A stretch of 64,000 nucleotides of DNA from Apostichopus japonicus (Eukaryota > Echinodermata > Holothuroidea > Aspidochirotida > Stichopodidae), in NCBI RefSeq assembly GCF_037975245.1, contig NC_092561.1, positions 782,501 to 846,500 of the forward strand, in the 5' to 3' direction. The notes under the pieces are model-generated. The model worked only from the letters and a program-made list of their open reading frames with translations. It made no database searches and had not been told where the DNA came from. Positions 56,990 through 64,000 of the stretch are shown one piece after another (the stretch's first letter is position 1; the number at the start of each line of letters is the position of its first letter). Position numbers and translations under genes: made by a program.

Positions 56990-57225
56990 GGAGTGTTAGC
57001 CCAGTGGTTAACCCCGGTGCCTTTCAATCATAAGGTCCCTAGTTCGAGTCACTCCAAGATTAATGTTTGTCGTCCAGTTACAGAGTTGTGGACAATTGAC
57101 AATTCATAATCACGGACGTTAAATATGAATCTAAGAGACCGACTCCGGTCAGCTTGCGGCTTTGATAAGCCAATGAAGGCTTCTTCGCGAATTCCTGCTT
57201 GCAGGAGGATCTAAAATACATACAA
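56990..57225 (+). mobile_element. tRNA-derived SINE
   Basis: 56990-57055 folds like a tRNA. GGAGTG pairs with CACTCC; an A box (TTAGCCCAGTGG) and a B box (AGTTCGAGTCACTCC) are present. An unrelated body follows, with GAGACCGACTCCGGTCAGC and CTTCTTCGCGAATTCCTGC. The internal Pol III promoter and the appended body show a SINE, not a functional tRNA gene. The 3' limit is approximate. Confidence 0.75.
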
Positions 57226-57229
57226 GAAG

Positions 57230-59150
57230 TCGGTGACTGGATAAACGATAGGATGATTGTGTACGGTGCAGGGACAGAGTTAACCTATGACCCTGATGAT
57301 GTAATTAGTGGCTATGCTGAACCGCTAAACCAGTTGAAAGTGAGAGGATAGAGGACTGGTCAATTATGTTGCTAGGGGTGTTGGTAAAAGGGATTGGTTG
57401 GTAAAAGGGATTGGAAGAACACACACGTGTAAATAGTTTGAACATTAATCCATTTATCTCATTTCGTTCTTTACCAGTATGTACATTTACTTTATGTGTG
57501 TTTAGTCATTTCCTGTGAAAGCTTGATAAAAAAGTAGGGGAACACGATTTAAATTACTAAGCATTGCACTTTCTGTTTTCTCCCTTTCCATACGATAAAG
57601 GTACAACAAGATAACAATAGTATGTAAACGGTAAATACTAATTTTATATGTACACACTGGTCTTTGTGTGCTATACTGACCTGTACAAGTTGTAATTGCT
57701 AGAAAGGATGAAGGAGAATATAATATGTTAAAACGTAGCTTAGTCGACAATCAAAACTTGTTGTCCAGGCGTGAATCATTGTTGTTATAATTGACTAATT
57801 CAGAGAAAAATTTGTATACAATGCACGATGAATTATATTATCGTTAACCAACATTGCTTGACGAGAGAGGTATATAAGACTTACCACTTTTAACATTCGC
57901 TACGAAGAAGAATCTTTCACGAATTGGCAACAAGTCTCTGGAATTACGTCGATATCAAATGATGCACTGGAATATGACCGCCATAGTCTAATCATATAGT
58001 AGCATATAGGCGCTAAACACTTCTATAATCCTCGCACAATAAACTGGGGAATCTCTTCGAGGCAGTGATAGCCTCCAGTCGTTGCACCTCCACGTAAAAA
58101 TAAAATATCTTAAAAGGAACGTTGGCGTTCAATTGTATAATAAGGATATTGGCCTAATTGGATTAAACTACAAGTAACCTTCTTAAGCTTTCTTGATTTT
58201 CTTCCCAATATTATATATATAGTCTATATAGCCTACATATACATGATTTGAATACAGTGGCAATGGCGTTAATTAAGGCTCGCCGGTTGTATAGCTGTCT
58301 ATAAGGTTTGCTTCTTGTTTACACAAGACGGTCAACTACAATTGTTTTTTATACAAGATCACGCCTAACGTGCTTGTTTAATATTTTAACAACAATAAAA
58401 TTCCCCTTGTTATAGCTAAAGACACTGCATGCGTTGGTGCGTTAATGTAGATCTTAAGAAATTCCTAGCTTGAGTGGTTTTCCCCATATAAAAGGCAAAC
58501 AAAGTGCTTGGTGATTGAGACCGAAAAAAAAAAAACTAGAGCACCAATGGTGCAGAAGCTCATACCTTTTCGAGCTTAAAAATGTAGGGCCCACAAAACC
58601 AATTTTGGGCCCGTGAGGGATACCCCCCCCCCCTCCATTAGCAGAATCCTGGCCACACCACTGGCTATAATTCCTATTTTCCCCTTTAAATCCTATTTTA
58701 CCCACTCTCTCAAACAATACCACTGACCTACCCTATTAAACTTTCTCCCCTCAACCTTAGCAGACATAACAAGCACTCCCTACAAGGCATAACTTCACAA
58801 GCTGCCTACATACCTCAGGCTCAAAGACTTCTAAGAATCGGCAAACTTGTGCTGATTGGCTATAGGGCTCTCATGCTTACAGTTCAACAGTTAATAACAA
58901 CTCCCAGTCCTGCTTTAATTCCACTAACAGCCTCTGCAGAGCTTAACCACAAATGTAAAGAAACACTGCAGACACTGGGAGACAAATAAAAGCTTTGGCA
59001 AAAAGTGAAGGCTCAGATTTTTTTAAACAATGGGGATTAATTGTAATTAATTAACTTTTGACCAAAATTTTTTAGGCATCACCTTATTCATATACAATCC
59101 AACAATCATCAGTTCAACTTTGAATATGATCCATCAAAATCTTGAGAAGA
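57230..59150. other. Non-coding stretch with a possible hAT-type end
   Basis: Mostly unrecognised. At 58621-58667 the reverse complement reads CCAGTGGTGTGGCCAGG, then a G-run, like a hAT-type MITE end. No partner end was located. Confidence 0.45.
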
Positions 59151-59159
59151 TTGAGATAT

Positions 59160-59710
59160 TTGAAAATATTACAAAGAATGACCCCCGATGACCCCTAAAT
59201 GACCTTTGACCTCAATTTTCCGAACACCCCTCGTAACTCTCATCCCGAGGAACATTGTGACCAAGTTTCATTGTAATTGGCCATACACTGTACGAACAGG
59301 AGCAATTTGAAAATATAGGGCCGCGGCCCGGGGCCACAAAAGACCCCTAGTTGATCTTTGATCTCAAATTCATGAACACCCTGAAGGTAAAACTACCATA
59401 GTACTATCGTGACAAACCCTCAACATTGTACCATGGAATCTGTAGGAGAAGAAGCATTTTGCGTATTTCCACAAAATGGCCCATTACGGCCCACAGGTGA
59501 CCTTTGACCCCAAATTTTGGATCATCTCTGATGGACCTATACCTAATGGTCCTTGTGTCCAAGTTTCATGAAATTCCATCAAACACTGTGCGAGTGGGAG
59601 AGGTTTTACCAATTGTTGACGGATAGAGTGATAGAGTGATAGAATGATAGAGTGATAGACGCCGCACTGTAACAATAGCTCACACCAGCATGCTGGTATG
59701 AGCTAATGAA
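59160..59710. repeat. TGACC-rich interspersed repeat with terminal hairpin
   Basis: Successive segments contain GACCCCTAAATGACCTTTGA, GACCCCTAGTTGATCTTTGA and GGTGACCTTTGACCCCAAA. A GATAGAGTGA microsatellite follows, then TAGCTCACACCAGCATGCTG with an imperfect inverted partner ending GAGCTAA. The order suggests one mobile family with a 3' hairpin. The class is not determined. Confidence 0.6.
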
Positions 59711-59957
59711 AAAAACTAAAAACTAAAGTATGAGGTGTTTCTGGAAAGTTTATGAGGGCGGTATTAAAGAACTTAGCATGCATATACTCCAGATGTGTGA
59801 CCTGATGAAGTCACTTTTGGCTTCGGCTTTGAGTACAACGTTTCTGTATGCTGCCGTGTTGGACGAATCTAACCGTACTAGTAATTACCGACTTCGCGAT
59901 GCGCGTTATACAATGCATTGACGACGGTGCAAATCCGCGGCCCCCTAACAATTTTGC

Positions 59958-60190
59958 AAGGTCGGTAACAGTGACTCCATAGTCCGTAAAGAGTGACTCC
60001 AAAGTCGGTAAAGAGTAACCCCATAGTCGGAAAGAGTGACTCCATAGTCGTTAAAGAGTAACTCCATAGTCGGTAAAAGTGACTCCGTGGTCGTTAAGAG
60101 TGACTCCCTAGTCGGTAAGAGTGACTCCATAGTCGGTAAGAGTGACTCCATTGTCGGTAAGAGTGACTCCATAGTCGGTGAGAGTGACTT
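59958..60190. repeat. 20-21 bp tandem repeat, about 11 copies
   Basis: The unit is GTCGGTAAGAGTGACTCCATA with variants. The minus-strand frame reading SLLPTME repeats is a by-product. Confidence 0.95.
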
Positions 60191-60239
60191 CATAAAGTTT
60201 CACTTTCGGGAAACCTAAAAGAGTGACTTTGCCGAGAAA

Positions 60240-63200
60240 GTGAGTTATTTAGGTAGGTTTTGGGGTTGGAAGCAGGAAACAAATGTTGCCAGATGAATTC
60301 AAAGATTAAATTTGAAGACCTGAACCAAGTTTGCAAAATGATCATTTTCAGACGCTCAGAATATCCCTTTTAGCACTGATCTTGATTCCAACAGAAACAA
60401 AGTTTATATTTATCCTAAAATGTCTTCGGATATTACATCAGAACTTTAAAGTGTTACAATTTGTCAACACTTTCCTCAATCTCCTGCTCCTTTCAAAATA
60501 AAAGCAGACATTAGGTTGTGTTCTGTGACATCACAAGTCAGACGGGGGCCCCTTTATGAAGTCTTCATTTTTCCATAACAATGTGTTATGAAAATGAGAA
60601 TAAATTCATGCTATATTTACCCTGTACCCCCTGAATCCCCCTCCCAAATCTCGTCAGGCCCTGTTGTGCTAAATTAGAGAATAAAATGTCTCATTTCAGA
60701 GAAACTCAGGCAGTAAAATGCTTGAGAAACTTCCAATCAAGAAAAGACAAGACCAGAGCTTAGCATAAGTTAGTACTTTGTCATATATATTGTTCATCTA
60801 CATTACATCTAACACAAAAACTGGCACACGAAACAGAGGTCAAGGACAAGCAGCAAGGCCAACTTTTATCCTTCAATAAATCCTCTTTTTAAAATGATGT
60901 TAACCTTTGATTCTTGTCCCTATGTGAGGTATTTATCTTTAATCTTAATATAACTGGGTTATACATCAATTAACATAACAATACAGAGTAACATGAATTA
61001 TCAATCCAATTATCAGGTTTAAATTCGTAACCATTAACATCTGACTAGAGTGAATGCCTTTCTTCTTCCCTTCGAAAGAAAAGAAAACATTTCTGTTTTT
61101 CATTGCCTCGGGTCACATTCCATGAGCAAACAGCCTCGACTTTTTTTTCTTTATTCGCAGCGACTCCATCAAGAATGTAAAACACTCTGGTATAGTGGAG
61201 CTAGCCATTCAATATTTTTCTCGATCATTCAAATCGTCGAGTCAAGTTCAAGAGGTGACTTACACAGTTGGAAAAAACCAATTTTATAAAAAAAAAAAAA
61301 AAAAAGGCAAAATGAGAATAATTATGTAGTCAATATCCTGCATTACAAAATTCAAAGTGGGTGGAGCCTATTATGAGTCATTTGCATAATTTATGCACCA
61401 TGCCAAAGAGAAACCTACAGCAGCTTCAAAATCCTCACAAAACAATGTTGTCAAAATATCAAACAATAGAGATTATCTAATCATTGTCCCATTGTTTAAA
61501 GGGGCATAGAACAATACATTACATCCTACACAGCCAGGCTGCATTGTTACTGCAGCCCCCTCAGCATCTTACTTTTGACATGCACCGCATACTAATTGTT
61601 CATATGCAAGGGATCAAAATAGGAATACTTCTTATTGTAAAAACTGTAACCATTGCAAGCTTTCCACACTGAGTTCTTCTGTCCATTTTCTATACAAGTC
61701 AATGCTTAATAACCCATTACATTGGAGTTAATTAGCATTGCTTGTGCGACTTCACATATAGTACAAAAAGAAAGGTTTGATGATTCTATAACTGCCTTTT
61801 ATCTGTAATTAATAGTAATAATCTTACAAATAATAGTAATATTTACAGTGCAATATTTTACCGGGCAACACAATTATTCGTACTCACACGCAATCATTAC
61901 CTCCTTACTTATTCGACAGTGTCTTACTCTGAATAGTGGGTCGAAACCAAACAAAATCAATGGAGGGATTGTCATATCGATCCTACCTGACAAGTTGCTG
62001 CTATGAGTTTTAGTAATGGAATTTATCAGCAGTACCATGGTTGTAAAATGAGTTGATCACTTGAATATAAACAAGTAAAAAAAAAAATAACTGCTGCTTT
62101 CGACATTTAAAAAACAAAACAAACAATTCTGCTGATTATTATTATTATTAATATAAACCAGTTACTCTGTGATAATTGATGGAGAGATCTATTGGAACAT
62201 ATGTCCAAATCGATACTTTGATTCCGAGATCTGTAAAACGTTAGGACCTTTTTTACCGTGGCCCTCCATTGACATGCTACAGAGCCCCATCGCAAATTTA
62301 TTTTCAGTAAGACTTCCTAGATTAGGTGACATGGTGTAGGAAATAATTTACTGTTTACACTATGTGTAATAGTTTGATGTTTCAGTCTTTTGTTTCCTGT
62401 AAAACGACAAAAATGGTCCGTCTTTGTCAAGTAAAGCTGTCATACATCTGTTACGCATCTTTTGCAGTTTCGTGTAGCAACATGACCATTTTGCATAAGA
62501 CTCTTTTATGCTATGATACTGGACAAATTATTCCCTGTATTGTCTCAAATTGATAACCGAACAACAAAAGCTGCTTTAATTCAACCTAAATGAAGTGCAT
62601 AGGCTATTAATGAAAACCTACTGTATAAAACAAGACATGAAAGCCTGTACTTTACACAGTATTACCATCCAATATGAAAATACAAAACACTGAAGCAGTT
62701 TAAACTTGGAATGTAGGCAAAAAACGAAATCGGGTTTGACGCAAACTAAAATACAGCAAAGTTGGGTTGAAAAGAGATGCTAGTCTGATACTTGGTAATT
62801 ACTTAAAGGTATGCTGTATTGGCTCCGAATATGCTAGATATTCAAATATGGTCACCTTTGGTCAAAATTCTTGAACTGTTTTTTTATTACAACCTTCGAG
62901 GAAATTGTCCTCATTTAGACATTCAGTCATCTTGTGTGTTCCTTACAATTGTCTGAGAACAATTTGCGGAGTAAAGATTTCCAGGAAGGTACTTCTTGAA
63001 AACTTCTAGCAATTATAGCATGCTACAATTTGGGGCCTATACTGACTACCTTTAAAACCTTAAAAGTGTGTTTCTAACAGCAAGTTAGGTGCAGAGATGA
63101 CACACTGTAGGTGGAAAAATGTAGTTTCAAAATTCTGGTTTGTACTTTGGTGCAGTTAAGGTGCTGTTGTTACCTATAGGTTTTAAGCAGCACATGCAAA

Positions 63201-64000
63201 ACACATGCAGCACCATTAAATATATTAACACCAAACAGAAACTGATTGTAATAAATTATACCACAAAACCTGTCTCATTTGATACAACAATAAAAAATTA
63301 ATCTATTCTTGAAAAAAACCTTGGAAAAGAGCTAAGAATTTTCTTTGCCAGTTATATTTCCATCGTTCATTCACTAATATCTCGTATTTGGACTTCTGCA
63401 ACTGTTTCTGGAGACTGCCTTCCAATCCTGTCCCCCATACAGTATGTGACCTCTCTAACACTGATCTATGGTATTTCAAAGAGGAATCATGTGGGGATGA
63501 GGAGTGGGGGGGGGGACAAAACAAACACCAGACCAGAAGAGGATATCACCAAGCCCATTGATTTACAAGGGAACATACTGTAACCAAGAAACTATTATTG
63601 CAATCACCCCATCTTTTCATGCCAGGGATATGACCTTTAATCTCTTCTTGAATGAAGATGGAAAGTCTAGTCCAAGAATTTGCGGTTCTTGTTCTCACCG
63701 AACAGCATTTCTCGAATCTTTGGCTGCATCTACGAGATGAACAGATGAGAGACCAGATGTTAAACGTCTCAAGGATGGAAACAGTTTGAGACTGTCCTCA
63801 GATACAGAAAATTGTTACCCAAGATAAGCAATTCTTTCTTGATTGTTGTCTACGATATCCGACATAAGCAATGCTTGCTTCTTAGTTGTCTGTGATATAC
63901 CAGTCACTTTCCTCTGTATTCTAACATAATTACAGACTAGGTCATAGAATATCTGAGTTCACATTGTGCTCAAAAGGTTTTTATATTTTGACCTCAGATG
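60240..64000. other. Unrecognised non-coding DNA to the window end
   Basis: AT-rich sequence with an A-run (61289-61305). No ORF matches a protein family and no splice-flanked coding block was found. It could include untranslated or intronic sequence of a gene beyond the window, but nothing supports this directly. Confidence 0.5.

Noticed and set aside
56990-57055. A functional tRNA gene
   Set aside because: It has A and B boxes and an acceptor-like pairing, but the internal stems are weak and it is joined to a SINE body.
58454-58723. A complete hAT MITE
   Set aside because: Only one end-like sequence is visible and no partner end or target duplication was found.
59945-60193. An 82-residue minus-strand protein with SLLPTME repeats
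   Set aside because: It is only a translation of the 20-21 bp tandem repeat.
63303-63740. ORFs near the window end on both strands
   Set aside because: Short, overlapping on opposite strands, with no family resemblance or splice support.

Overview
The window looks like animal genomic DNA, probably from a marine invertebrate deuterostome. An echinoderm is most likely, perhaps a sea cucumber, but I cannot fix the species. The reasons are long introns with GT-AG boundaries whose phases fit, metazoan multi-exon genes, many short inverted-repeat transposons, decayed LINEs, a tRNA-derived SINE, and AT-rich unique sequence with many microsatellites. The echinoderm call is inference. I saw no bacterial operons, CRISPR arrays or endogenous viral elements.

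Layout. (1) 0.2-8.6 kb, + strand: a complete six-exon CYP2-clan cytochrome P450 whose exons join in phase to 501 aa. Its last intron holds a 2.5-kb DNA transposon remnant with a SAP-domain reading frame, and a hAT-type MITE sits inside that. (2) 8.6-25 kb: a transposon-dense region. It has a decayed minus-strand LINE split by a hAT MITE, the first exon of a second P450 cut off by a hAT-like end, and a 6.3-kb element with inverted ends that carries a partial SAMD3-like gene. Two more hAT-type MITEs follow. (3) 25.3-42.5 kb, - strand: a complete ten-exon histidine acid phosphatase of the ACP2/ACP3 type (424 aa, signal peptide, C-terminal membrane anchor). Its introns carry several tandem repeats and a 1.6-kb TTAA-flanked element. 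(4) 44.8-52.5 kb, + strand: a complete ten-exon long-chain acyl-CoA dehydrogenase (ACADL, 445 aa, mitochondrial presequence). It is head-to-head with the phosphatase across 2.3 kb that contains a GATATC-rich repeat. (5) 54.7-55.9 kb, - strand: an intronless 400-aa Golgi-type sulfotransferase of the heparan sulfate 3-O-sulfotransferase class with altered active-site motifs. (6) 56-64 kb: a SINE, tandem repeats and otherwise unrecognised non-coding DNA.

The host genes are metabolically unrelated: ER oxidation, lysosomal or surface phosphatase, mitochondrial beta-oxidation and glycan sulfation. I see no functional cluster. The most unusual signals are the inverted-repeat element carrying the SAMD3-like gene, the divergent sulfotransferase, and the nested transposon stack that starts inside a P450 exon.
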